Below are positions 1 to 7,155 of a stretch of 64,000 bases of DNA, one piece after another. Position 1 is the first letter of the stretch. Each line of letters begins with the position of its first letter. Below the pieces are notes generated by a model, which saw nothing but the letters and a program-made list of their open reading frames with translations, had not been told where the DNA came from and did not search any database. A program made the position numbers and the translations under genes. Source of the stretch: Gryllotalpicola ginsengisoli DSM 22003 (lineage in GTDB: Bacteria > Actinomycetota > Actinomycetes > Actinomycetales > Microbacteriaceae); contig NZ_AULK01000002.1 of NCBI RefSeq assembly GCF_000419445.1, forward strand, positions 372,001 through 436,000, written 5' to 3'.

Positions 1-1
1 C

Positions 2-955
2 TGGATCGACGGGGACAAGCCGAACCGCGAGCTGATGGACCGGCTCGAGGAGACCGGCCTGACCCCGGCCGACCACGAGTTCTACCCGGAGGCCCGCGAG
101 GCGGTCATCGACATGGGCATCGTGCGCCGCCGCAAGATCGACGTCGCCGCCGACCTGCCCTCGCGCCGCGTGGTCGACCTGCCCGTCGAACTGGACGACG
201 AGCTGGGCCGCTCCATCCGCGCCGCCGAGCGCGAGCTCGCCGCCCGCCTCGTCTCGCGCTACGAGCGCGCACTCGCCGCCGGCGTCGGCCGCGACTTCGA
301 GGGCGACTCGGAGGCCCGCACCGAGCACCTGATCCGCATGGTCGCCCACGCGGAGCTCGAGGAGTCGAAGAACGCCAAGACCGGCGACAACGTCTTCACC
401 ATGGTGCGCCGCATCGGCCAGGCCAAGGCGGGCCTCGCGGCCGACTACGCCGCGCAGCTGGCCCGCTCGGCCGGCAAGGTGGTCTTCTTCGCCAAGCACA
501 TCGACGTCATGGACCAGGCGGAGGAGGCGTTCGCCGCCCGCGAGCTGCGCACCGCGTCGATCCGCGGCGACCAGACCTCGCTCGAGCGCCAGCGCCAGAT
601 CGACGCGTTCCAGAACGACCCCGACGTCGCCGTCGCGGTGTGCTCGCTCACGGCCGCGGGCGTCGGCCTGAACCTGCAGGTCGCCTCCAACGTGGTGCTC
701 GCCGAGCTGTCCTGGACGGCTGCCGAGCAGACCCAGGCGATCGACCGCGTGCACCGCATCGGTCAGGAGGAGCCGGTGACCGCGTGGCGCATCATCGCCG
801 CGCAGACGATCGACGCGAAGATCGCCGAGCTCATCGACGCGAAGCAGTCGCTCGCGGCGCGGGCGCTCGACGGCTCCGACGTGGACCCGACGTCCGAGGC
901 ATCCGTGCAGCTCGACGCGCTGGTCGCGCTGCTGCGCGACGCGCTGGGCCGCTAG
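2..955 (+). CDS. SNF2-type helicase, C-terminal part (5' end outside window)
   Basis: The reading frame is open from the first bases of the window, so this is the last 317 residues of a larger protein. It carries the C-terminal RecA-like lobe of an SNF2 (superfamily 2) ATPase: a VVFFAKHIDVMDQ strand, the GDQTSLERQRQIDAF region, a TAAGVGLNL motif (motif V) and QAIDRVHRIGQ (motif VI with its arginine finger). Proteins of this type translocate on or remodel DNA-protein complexes using ATP. The N-terminal ATP-binding lobe is not visible, so the subfamily (SMARCAL1/HepA-like) is inferred. The stop codon shares a CTAG with the stop of the convergent acidic gene. Confidence 0.85.
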   Translation, partial: WIDGDKPNRELMDRLEETGLTPADHEFYPEAREAVIDMGIVRRRKIDVAADLPSRRVVDLPVELDDELGRSIRAAERELAARLVSRYERALAAGVGRDFEGDSEARTEHLIRMVAHAELEESKNAKTGDNVFTMVRRIGQAKAGLAADYAAQLARSAGKVVFFAKHIDVMDQAEEAFAARELRTASIRGDQTSLERQRQIDAFQNDPDVAVAVCSLTAAGVGLNLQVASNVVLAELSWTAAEQTQAIDRVHRIGQEEPVTAWRIIAAQTIDAKIAELIDAKQSLAARALDGSDVDPTSEASVQLDALVALLRDALGR

Positions 956-1182
956 TCGTCGTCGAGGTCGTCGAACTCGTCGTCGTCCTCGTACTCGTCG
1001 TCGAAGGGCACCGGGCGCTCGTCGTCGGGCAGCGCCTCGTCGTCTTCGTCGTAGTCCTCGACGTCGACGTCATCCGGGTCGTACAGCTCGTCGTCGGGCT
1101 CGTAGTCCTCGACGTCTTCGGGCGCCTCGTCCTCAAGGTCGAGGTCGTCGTCGTCGAAATCATCCACGCGACTGTCGCTCAT
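952..1182 (-). CDS. Hyper-acidic small protein, unknown function
   Basis: A 76-residue protein in which 46 residues are Asp or Glu and only two are Arg, with no Lys and no Cys. It has no recognisable domain, signal peptide or membrane segment. The chosen ATG lies 6 bases downstream of a TACTCT hexamer (1189-1194), which fits a leaderless start, and upstream extension would add Arg-rich sequence of a very different character. The TCGTCG-like repeats on the plus strand are simply its Asp-rich codons. Such a protein should be disordered and could mimic DNA or bind basic proteins or metal ions, but that is inference only. Confidence 0.7.
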   Translation of the reverse strand: MSDSRVDDFDDDDLDLEDEAPEDVEDYEPDDELYDPDDVDVEDYDEDDEALPDDERPVPFDDEYEDDDEFDDLDDD

Positions 1183-1262
1183 GCGGTCAGAGTAGCCCGA
1201 GCCGACAGGGGGAGTCGAGTGCCGATTCGGGATGAATCCGGCCCGTGCCGCAGACTGTTCAC

Positions 1263-1886
1263 ATGAGCAGCACGGGCGTCGAGATCGAGCGCAAATACGA
1301 CGTCGACGAGGGCGCACGGATGCCCGATCTCACGGGCCTGCCGCGGGTCGTCGCCGCCGACGAACCGAACGGATTCGACCTCGACGCGACCTACTTCGAC
1401 ACGCCGGAGCTCACCCTCGCCGACCGGCACGTCGCCGTGCGCCGTCGGGTCGGCGGCCATGACGCCGGCTGGCACATCAAGTGGCCGCCGCAGGCCGAGG
1501 GGCGCACCGAGCAGCAGTTCCCGCTGGGGGGCGAGGAAGTCCCGGCCGAGGTGCGTGCCGCGCTCGCCGAGCTGGTCGGCGACGCCGAGCTGGTGCCGAT
1601 CGCGCGCATCCGCAACCACCGCGTGGCGACGGTGCTGCGCGATGCCGCGGGCGGCGCGCTCGTCGAGCTGGCGGATGACCACGTCGCCGCGACCGATCTG
1701 CTGCACGGCGTCGAGCGGCGGTGGCAGGAGTGGGAGGCCGAGCTGCTCGACGCCGGCAGCGCCGGAACCGCCGCCGACCGGGCGGCGCTGCTCGACGCGA
1801 TCGAGGAGCGCCTGGTGGCGGCCGGGGCGCGGCCGGCGTCGTCCGGGTCGAAGCTCGCCCGCGCCCTCGGGGTATCCGGCCGGTGA
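1263..1886 (+). CDS. CYTH domain-containing protein
   Basis: The N-terminus reads VEIERKYDV, the ExExK signature of the CYTH superfamily (class IV adenylate cyclase/thiamine triphosphatase/triphosphate tunnel metalloenzymes). The acidic and basic strands expected of the tunnel follow (ATYFDTPELTL, HVAVRRRVGG, WHIKWP, ELADDHVAA, WQEWEAEL). Members bind triphosphorylated substrates with divalent metal and often hydrolyse inorganic triphosphate; the substrate here is not predictable. The ATG at 1263 is preferred over a GTG 18 bases upstream because it puts the ExExK motif close to the terminus. The protein has 207 residues and no C-terminal CHAD domain. Confidence 0.85.
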   Translation: MSSTGVEIERKYDVDEGARMPDLTGLPRVVAADEPNGFDLDATYFDTPELTLADRHVAVRRRVGGHDAGWHIKWPPQAEGRTEQQFPLGGEEVPAEVRAALAELVGDAELVPIARIRNHRVATVLRDAAGGALVELADDHVAATDLLHGVERRWQEWEAELLDAGSAGTAADRAALLDAIEERLVAAGARPASSGSKLARALGVSGR

Positions 1887-1926
1887 CGGCACGGAATAGA
1901 GTCACTGAGCGAAGGAGCGCAGCGCG

Positions 1927-2952
1927 ATGCGTATCGGAATCCTGACCTCGGGCGGCGACTGCCCCGGTCTCAACGCCGTGATCCGCGGCGCGGTGCTCAA
2001 GGGCGACCGCGTGTACGGCCACGAGTTCGTCGGCTTCAAGTGGGGCTGGAAGGGCGTCGTCGAGGGCGACATGATCCCGCTCGACCGGCACCGCGTGCGC
2101 GGCCTGTCGAAGGAGGGCGGCACGATCCTCGGCTCGAGCCGCACGAATCCGTATGAATCCGGCGGCGGCCCCGAGAACATCCAGCGGATGCTCGACCGCA
2201 ACGGCATCGACGCGATCATCGCGATCGGCGGGGAGGGCACGCTCACCGCGGCGCGGCGGCTCAGCGACGACGGGCTGCGGATCGTCGGCGTGCCGAAGAC
2301 GATCGACAACGACCTGCAGGCGACCGACTACTCGTTCGGCTTCGACACCGCCGTCGGCATCGCCGTGGATGCGATCGACCGGCTGCGCACGACCGCCGAG
2401 TCGCACCGGCGCTGCATGGTCGTCGAGGTGATGGGGCGCTACGTCGGCTGGATCGCCCTGCATGCCGGCATGGCCGGAGGAGCGCACGCGATTCTCATCC
2501 CGGAGGTGCCGCAGTCGATCGAGCGGGTCTGCGAGTGGGTCGAGTCGGTGCGCGACCGCGGCCGTGCCCCGGTCGTCGTCGTCAGCGAGGGCTTCCACCT
2601 CGACGGCATGGACGGCGCGCACTCGCACAAGGGACTCGACCCGTTCGGCCGTCCGCTGCTCGGCGGTATCGCCGACATCATCGCCCCCATGATCGAGGAG
2701 CGCACCGGCATCGAGTCGCGCGCGACCGTGATCGGCCACATCCAGCGCGGCGGGGCGCCCAGCGCCTACGACCGCGTGCTCGCCACCCGCTTCGGCTTGG
2801 CGGCGATCGACGCGGTGACCGAGGAGAAGTGGGGCACGATGGTCGCCTTGCGCGGCACCGAGGTGGTCAGCGCGAGCATCACGGATGCGACGCGCCGCCT
2901 GAACGCCGTCCCCCGCCACCGCTACGACGAGGCCGCCCTCCTGTTCGGCTGA
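1927..2952 (+). CDS. pfkA: 6-phosphofructokinase, ATP-type
   Basis: Phosphorylates fructose 6-phosphate to fructose 1,6-bisphosphate, the committed step of glycolysis. The 341-residue protein has the glycine-rich GGDCPGLNA loop (residues 9-17), GGEGTL (101-106), PKTIDND (123-129, with the catalytic Asp) and the MGRYVGWIA substrate loop. Residue 104 is Gly, the marker of ATP-dependent enzymes (Asp in the PPi enzymes), while Lys124 resembles the PPi type; this Gly104/Lys124 combination is known from actinobacterial ATP-PFKs. A Shine-Dalgarno AAGGAG lies upstream and a TAGAGT hexamer at 1896-1901 gives a short leader. Confidence 0.95.
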   Translation: MRIGILTSGGDCPGLNAVIRGAVLKGDRVYGHEFVGFKWGWKGVVEGDMIPLDRHRVRGLSKEGGTILGSSRTNPYESGGGPENIQRMLDRNGIDAIIAIGGEGTLTAARRLSDDGLRIVGVPKTIDNDLQATDYSFGFDTAVGIAVDAIDRLRTTAESHRRCMVVEVMGRYVGWIALHAGMAGGAHAILIPEVPQSIERVCEWVESVRDRGRAPVVVVSEGFHLDGMDGAHSHKGLDPFGRPLLGGIADIIAPMIEERTGIESRATVIGHIQRGGAPSAYDRVLATRFGLAAIDAVTEEKWGTMVALRGTEVVSASITDATRRLNAVPRHRYDEAALLFG

Positions 2953-2970
2953 GCGCGCGTCCCGGCCGCC

Positions 2971-5097
2971 TCAGTTCTCCACAGAGGCGAGGCCGAGGCG
3001 GTCGAGGATCCAGGCCAGCTCCCAGGCGCGCTCCTTCCACGCGTTGTAGCGGCCGGAGACCCCGCCGTGGCCGGCGACCATCTCGATCTTGAGCAGCGCG
3101 GGGGCGCCGAGGGCGCGCAGCCGCGCCACCCATTTGGCGGGCTCGACGTAGAGCACCCGGGTGTCGTTGAGGCTGGTCACGGCGAGGATCGGCGGGTACG
3201 AGGCATCCGTTCGCAGGTTCTCGTACGGGCTGTACGACTTCATGTACGCATACACCGCAGCGTCGTGCAGCGGGTCGCCCCATTCGTCCCACTCGATGAC
3301 GGTGAGCGGCAGCGACGGGTCGAGGATCGAGGTGAGGGCGTCCACGAACGGCACGCCGGCCAGGATGCCCGCGAACAGCTCCGGGGCGAGGTTCGCGACA
3401 GCGCCCATCAGCAGCCCGCCGGCGCTGCGCCCCTCGGCGACCATCCGGTTCGGGGCTGTCCAGGCGGTGTCGATCAGGTGGCGCGCGGCGGCGACGAAGT
3501 CGGTGAAGGTGTTCCGCTTGGCGAGCTTCTTGCCGTCCTCGTACCAGTAGCGGCCGAGCTCGCCTCCGCCGCGCACGTGGGCGATCGCGAACACCACGCC
3601 GCGGTCGAGCAGCGACAGCCGCGCCGTCGAGAACGACGGGTCGATGCTGTGCTCGTACGAGCCGTAGCCGTACAGCTCGAGCGGCGCGGGCGTGCCGGGC
3701 GTGACGAGGTCGCGCCGATACACCAGCGAGATCGGCACCCGCACCCCGTCCTCGGCCGTCGCCCACTCGCGCCGCTGCTCGTATCGACCGGGGTCGTAGC
3801 CGCCGAGCACCGGCTGCTGCTTCAGCAGGCGCAGCTCGCCGGTCTCGGGCACGTAGTCGTAGATCGTCTGCGGCGTCACCAGCGAGCCGTAGCCGAGCCG
3901 GATCGTCGGCTGCTCCCACTCCGGGTTTCCCGCCGCGCCGACCGTGTACAGCGGCTCGTCGAACCCCACTTCGGCGAGCTCTCCGTAGCCGTCCCCGGTC
4001 AGCGGGATCACGCCGAGACGCGACAGCCCGTCGCGGCGGTACTCGACGACGAGCCGGTCGCGGAACGCGTCGACGTCCTCCAGGCGCACGCCCGCGTCGT
4101 GCGCGAGCAGCACGCGCGGCGTGGCGCGGGGGTCGGATGCCGGTACGTCGACCAGCTCGAAGTTGAGGGCGCCGTCGTTGTGCAGGATGAGCAGCCGGTC
4201 CTCGCCGCCGACCACCGCGTGCTCGACCGAGTACTCGACCCCCTCGCGCCGGGGCCAGACGACCACGGGCTCGCCGGTCGGGTCCGAGGCGTCGATCAGC
4301 CAGGACTCGCTCGTGATCGACGAGCCCGCCCCGACCTCGATGTAGCGCCGGCTGCGGGTGAGCCCGGCGCCGACCCAGAACTTCTCGTCCGGCTCGTGGA
4401 AGACGGCGACGTCGGCGGAGGCATCCGTGCCCACCTCGTGCCGCCACACCGTGTCGGGACGCCACGCGTCGTCGACGGTGGTGCAAAATACGTATTTTGC
4501 GTCCGGGGAGAAGAAGGCGCCCGCGCTGGTGTTCGGCACCTCGTCGGCGAGGTCTTCGCCGCTGGCCAGATCGCGGATGCGCAGCGTGTAGCGCTCGTCG
4601 CCCTCGGTGTCGACCGCGTAGGCCAGAAAGCGCCCGTCGGCGGAGACGTCGAACGATCCGAGCGAGAAGAAATCCAGACCTTCGGCCTCTACGTTGGCGT
4701 CGTACAGCACCTGCTCGCCCGGCAGTGCCGGAGTGCCCGCATCCACCTGCGCCGGCGTCGGCGGCGTCCAGTCGTCGGGCCCGGAGATCGGCGCCCGGCA
4801 GTGCGCGGCGTACTGCTTCCCCTCGAACGAGCGCGAGTAGTACCAGAAGCCGCCCTCGCGCACCGGCACGGAGAGGTCCGTCTCGAGGGTGCGCGACTTG
4901 ATCTCGTCGAAGATGGTCTGCCGCAGCCCGGCCAGGTGGGCGTTCTGCGCCTCGGTGTAGGCGTTCTCGGCGGTCAGGTGAGCGATCACCTCGGGGTCGT
5001 CCTTGTCGCGCAGCCACTCGTACTCGTCGACGACGGTGTCGCCGTGGAAGGTGCGCTCGGTCGGGATCTTCTTGGCCACGGGGGCGGTGTCGGTCAC
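2971..5097 (-). CDS. ptrB: Oligopeptidase B-like S9 family serine peptidase
   Basis: A 708-residue cytosolic prolyl-oligopeptidase-family enzyme: an N-terminal beta-propeller that limits access to short peptides, then an alpha/beta-hydrolase catalytic domain. The nucleophile is in GRSAGG (Ser558), the Asp in SLNDTRV (Asp645) and the His in AGHGG (His677). Oligopeptidase B cleaves after basic residues; that specificity is inferred from the overall match (ENAYTEA, ARHLIDT, NRMVAEGRSAGG). The GTG start lies 6 bases from a CATTAT hexamer on the same strand, so it is probably leaderless and shares a promoter core with the divergent reductase gene. Confidence 0.92.
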   Translation of the reverse strand: MTDTAPVAKKIPTERTFHGDTVVDEYEWLRDKDDPEVIAHLTAENAYTEAQNAHLAGLRQTIFDEIKSRTLETDLSVPVREGGFWYYSRSFEGKQYAAHCRAPISGPDDWTPPTPAQVDAGTPALPGEQVLYDANVEAEGLDFFSLGSFDVSADGRFLAYAVDTEGDERYTLRIRDLASGEDLADEVPNTSAGAFFSPDAKYVFCTTVDDAWRPDTVWRHEVGTDASADVAVFHEPDEKFWVGAGLTRSRRYIEVGAGSSITSESWLIDASDPTGEPVVVWPRREGVEYSVEHAVVGGEDRLLILHNDGALNFELVDVPASDPRATPRVLLAHDAGVRLEDVDAFRDRLVVEYRRDGLSRLGVIPLTGDGYGELAEVGFDEPLYTVGAAGNPEWEQPTIRLGYGSLVTPQTIYDYVPETGELRLLKQQPVLGGYDPGRYEQRREWATAEDGVRVPISLVYRRDLVTPGTPAPLELYGYGSYEHSIDPSFSTARLSLLDRGVVFAIAHVRGGGELGRYWYEDGKKLAKRNTFTDFVAAARHLIDTAWTAPNRMVAEGRSAGGLLMGAVANLAPELFAGILAGVPFVDALTSILDPSLPLTVIEWDEWGDPLHDAAVYAYMKSYSPYENLRTDASYPPILAVTSLNDTRVLYVEPAKWVARLRALGAPALLKIEMVAGHGGVSGRYNAWKERAWELAWILDRLGLASVEN

Positions 5098-5102
5098 GCC
5101 TC

Positions 5103-5109
5103 CATAATG
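5103..5109. promoter_or_regulatory. Overlapping divergent -10 elements between ptrB and the reductase gene
   Basis: On the plus strand CATAAT (5103-5108) is followed by 6 bases and the ATG at 5115. On the minus strand CATTAT (5109-5104) is followed by 6 bases and the GTG at 5097. The two hexamers share five base pairs. The gap between the genes is only 17 bases, so each promoter's -35 region lies inside the opposite gene. Confidence 0.55.
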
Positions 5110-5114
5110 GCGCT

Positions 5115-6029
5115 ATGGCCAGATTCGCGAGATTCGACCGGTTCGGCGGCACCGAGGTGCTCTACATCGCGGAGCTGGATCCGCCGCATCCGGGCCCGGG
5201 GCAGCTGCGGGTGAGGGTGCGCGCGAACGGCCTGAATCCGGCCGACTACAAGATCTTCCACGACGCCGAGCACGCGAAGAACTACGGCGCCGTGCCGCCC
5301 ACCGGCGTCGGGTTCGACTTCGCCGGCGAGGTCGACGAAGTGGGCGAGGGCGTCACCCGGTACACCGTGGGCGACGCCGTGATCGGCGGCAAGCGCAACG
5401 AGGCGATCGGCGATTTCGTGATCGTCGACGAGGACGGCGTCCTCACTCCGAAACCGCAACGGCTCGACTGGCCGACGGCGGGAGCGCTGCCGGTCGCCGG
5501 GCGCACCGCGATCGCGGCGGTGGACAGGGTGGGCGTCGGCCCCGGCGACACCCTGCTCGTCAGCGCCGCCGCCGGGGGAGTGGGCGTCATCGCGTGCCAG
5601 CTCGCGGTGTTGCGCGGGGCCACCGTGGTCGGCACCGCGAGCGAGCGCAACCACGACTTCCTGCGCTCGCTCGGCGTCATCCCGGTCGCGTACGGCGACG
5701 GCCTGGTGGAGCGGCTGAGGGATGCCGCACCCGGCGGCTACACCGCGGCGCTCGACAACCACGGGCCGGAGTCGGTCGACGCGGCCCTCGAACTCGGCGT
5801 GCCGCTCGAGCGCATCAACACGATCGCCGCGCGCGGTCATCGCGGCGCGCAGGGCATCGGCAATCCGCAGGCCACCGACGAGCAGTTCGCGGAGGTGGTG
5901 CGGCTCGTGGCCGAGGGCCGGGTCGTCGTGCCGATCGAGGCGGTCTACCCGCTGGAGCGCATCCGCGAGGCGTACGACCGGCTCGAGGGCGGCCACGTGC
6001 GCGGAAAGCTCGTCGTCGTGCCGGAGTAG
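5115..6029 (+). CDS. NADPH:quinone reductase-like zinc-independent MDR oxidoreductase
   Basis: A 304-residue medium-chain dehydrogenase/reductase. The N-terminal GroES-like domain (residues 1-120) includes GFDFAGEVDEVGEGV, and the Rossmann domain has the nucleotide loop AAAGGVG (151-157). The zinc-binding Cys/His set of alcohol dehydrogenases is absent, which points to the quinone oxidoreductase (QOR) branch that moves hydride from NAD(P)H to quinones or enones. The substrate is unknown. The stop codon sits in the first copy of a 15-bp tandem repeat. Confidence 0.88.
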   Translation: MARFARFDRFGGTEVLYIAELDPPHPGPGQLRVRVRANGLNPADYKIFHDAEHAKNYGAVPPTGVGFDFAGEVDEVGEGVTRYTVGDAVIGGKRNEAIGDFVIVDEDGVLTPKPQRLDWPTAGALPVAGRTAIAAVDRVGVGPGDTLLVSAAAGGVGVIACQLAVLRGATVVGTASERNHDFLRSLGVIPVAYGDGLVERLRDAAPGGYTAALDNHGPESVDAALELGVPLERINTIAARGHRGAQGIGNPQATDEQFAEVVRLVAEGRVVVPIEAVYPLERIREAYDRLEGGHVRGKLVVVPE

Positions 6030-6055
6030 AGCAAAAGAAAGTAGAGCAAAAGAAA
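6026..6055. repeat. 15-bp perfect tandem duplication at the reductase stop codon
   Basis: The unit GTAGAGCAAAAGAAA occurs twice in immediate succession (6026-6040, 6041-6055). The first copy supplies the reductase stop codon and the second repeats it in the same frame. On the opposite strand the A-rich parts read as two T-rich blocks just after the hsp20 terminator hairpin. Confidence 0.9.
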
Positions 6056-6080
6056 AGGACCCCGGTGGGAACCGGGGTCC
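6051..6080 (-). terminator. Intrinsic terminator of hsp20
   Basis: A 10-bp perfect stem (GGACCCCGGT at 6057-6066 with its complement at 6071-6080) closes a 4-base loop. In the hsp20 direction it is followed at once by TTTTCTTTTG and a second T-rich block made by the tandem repeat. In the plus direction there is no T-run, so it acts mainly for hsp20. Confidence 0.85.
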
Positions 6081-6092
6081 TGTGCTTCGCTG

Positions 6093-6599
6093 TTACGCCT
6101 GCGCCGGCTGCGCCTCGCTCTGGGGCTGGGGCTGAGCCTGCGACTGGGGCTGAGCCTGCGACTGGGGCTGCGACTGGCCGACGGCGGGCTGCTCGTGGCC
6201 CTCGTGGGCGGTGACGGCGATCTTGCGCGGCTTGGCCTTCTCGCTCATCGGGATCGTGATCGAGAGCACGCCGTTCGAGTAGTCGGCGGCGATGCGGTCG
6301 GTGTCGATGCCCTGGCCGAGGCTCAGCTGGCGCAGGAAGGTGCCGCCCTGGCGCTCACGGGTGAGCCACTTCACACCGTCGCCCGAGGCGAGGGTGCGCT
6401 GGGCGCGGATGGTCAGCAGCTGGCCGTCGACGTCGATGTCGACCGAGCCCGGGTCGATGCCGGGGAGGTCGGCGGACAGCACGTAGGTGTCGCCGTCCTT
6501 GTACAGGTCCATCGGCATCAGTCGGGGGCCGGCGGGGCGGTCGAAGAACGAGTTCGCCAGGCGGTCGAACTCACGCAGCGGGTCGAAGTTCATTGCCAT
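6093..6599 (-). CDS. Hsp20/alpha-crystallin family small heat-shock protein
   Basis: An ATP-independent holdase that binds unfolding proteins. The 168-residue protein has an N-terminal arm (FDPLREFDRLANSFF), an alpha-crystallin domain with LSADLPGIDPGSVDIDV and the conserved NGVLSITIP segment, and an IPM-type anchor nearby. The ATG at 6599 is chosen because AAGGAG lies 9 bases upstream; the frame stays open further but without a ribosome site. The C-terminus is an unusual Gln/Pro/Ser/Ala-rich tail of repeating QPQSQA-like units. HAIR and CIRCE operators lie directly upstream, so heat control by HspR and HrcA is expected. Confidence 0.93.
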   Translation of the reverse strand: MAMNFDPLREFDRLANSFFDRPAGPRLMPMDLYKDGDTYVLSADLPGIDPGSVDIDVDGQLLTIRAQRTLASGDGVKWLTRERQGGTFLRQLSLGQGIDTDRIAADYSNGVLSITIPMSEKAKPRKIAVTAHEGHEQPAVGQSQPQSQAQPQSQAQPQPQSEAQPAQA

Positions 6600-6629
6600 A
6601 ACAACCAACTCCTTTTTCGGTCTTCGGAA

Positions 6630-6650
6630 CCTGAGTCTCATCGACTCAAC
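6630..6650. promoter_or_regulatory. HAIR-type HspR operator upstream of hsp20
   Basis: TGAGT (6632-6636), 7 bases, then ACTCA (6644-6648). The HspR consensus is CTTGAGT-N7-ACTCAAG; only one position in each flanking dinucleotide differs. It lies about 30 bases before the hsp20 start. Confidence 0.8.
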
Positions 6651-6661
6651 CTGTCCTTACG

Positions 6662-6688
6662 TTAGCACTCCAACAGGGAGAGTGCCAG
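6662..6688. promoter_or_regulatory. CIRCE-type HrcA operator upstream of hsp20
   Basis: TTAGCACTC (6662-6670), 9 bases, then GAGTGCCAG (6680-6688). The left arm matches the CIRCE consensus TTAGCACTC-N9-GAGTGCTAA perfectly and the right arm matches at 7 of 9 positions with exact spacing. It lies just upstream of the HAIR element. Confidence 0.8.
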
Positions 6689-6738
6689 AATCATTCCCCG
6701 CCCCGGACACCCTGAGGCGGGCGGGCCATAATGGCCGC

Positions 6739-7155
6739 ATGATCGCGAGCTCGCTCGCCCGGCAGCTGCGTGAGGCCGGGCTGAAATGGCATCCGGTCTC
6801 GGGTGACGCGTTCCGCATCGAAAGCCCGGAGTTCACCGGCGAGGAGACCTTCACCGTCTCCGACATGACGATCGAGCCGCATGAGTTCGACACCGGGACC
6901 ATCCTCGGATTCAACGGCACGACCGAGTGGGCGCTCGATTCCGTGGCGATCGAGAAGGCGCTGTGGATCCCCCGCGAAGACCAGCTGCGCACGATGCTGG
7001 GCGGCACCTTCCGCACCCTGACCCGGCTCGCCGACGGCACGTGGCGCGTCGAGGTCGAACGCGGCGGCGAGCGCTCGTTCTTCGACGGCGACGACGCCGA
7101 GACGGCATACGGATGCGCCCTTCTGGAGTTGATCGATGTCTCGGCGCTCGGGTAG
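6739..7155 (+). CDS. Conserved hypothetical protein, 138 residues
   Basis: A soluble protein without signal peptide or membrane segment. It has an IASSLARQLREAGLKW start, a central FNGTTEWALDSVA segment and an ALWIPREDQLRTMLGG segment. I recall similar Microbacteriaceae proteins carrying the label 'pilus assembly protein CpaE', but there is no Walker motif or other CpaE feature here, so the function is unknown. The ATG lies 6 bases after CATAAT (6727-6732), suggesting a leaderless mRNA. The 3' end overlaps the next gene by 20 bases, so the two are probably co-transcribed. Confidence 0.8.
   Translation: MIASSLARQLREAGLKWHPVSGDAFRIESPEFTGEETFTVSDMTIEPHEFDTGTILGFNGTTEWALDSVAIEKALWIPREDQLRTMLGGTFRTLTRLADGTWRVEVERGGERSFFDGDDAETAYGCALLELIDVSALG

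Noticed and set aside
953-1165. Apparent TCG/GTC microsatellite
   Set aside because: It is explained by Asp/Glu codons of the acidic protein on the opposite strand; the units are irregular.
1927-2952. Pyrophosphate-dependent phosphofructokinase
   Set aside because: Lys124 is compatible with the PPi type, but Gly104 indicates an ATP enzyme.
2879-5152. Very long open frame antisense to or out of frame with the oligopeptidase gene (also similar frames at 8131-11769, 29786-32365 and others)
   Set aside because: In sequence of about 70% G+C, frames shifted or opposite to real genes stay open for long distances. Their translations are Arg/Ala/Pro-rich, lack domains and overlap well-supported genes.
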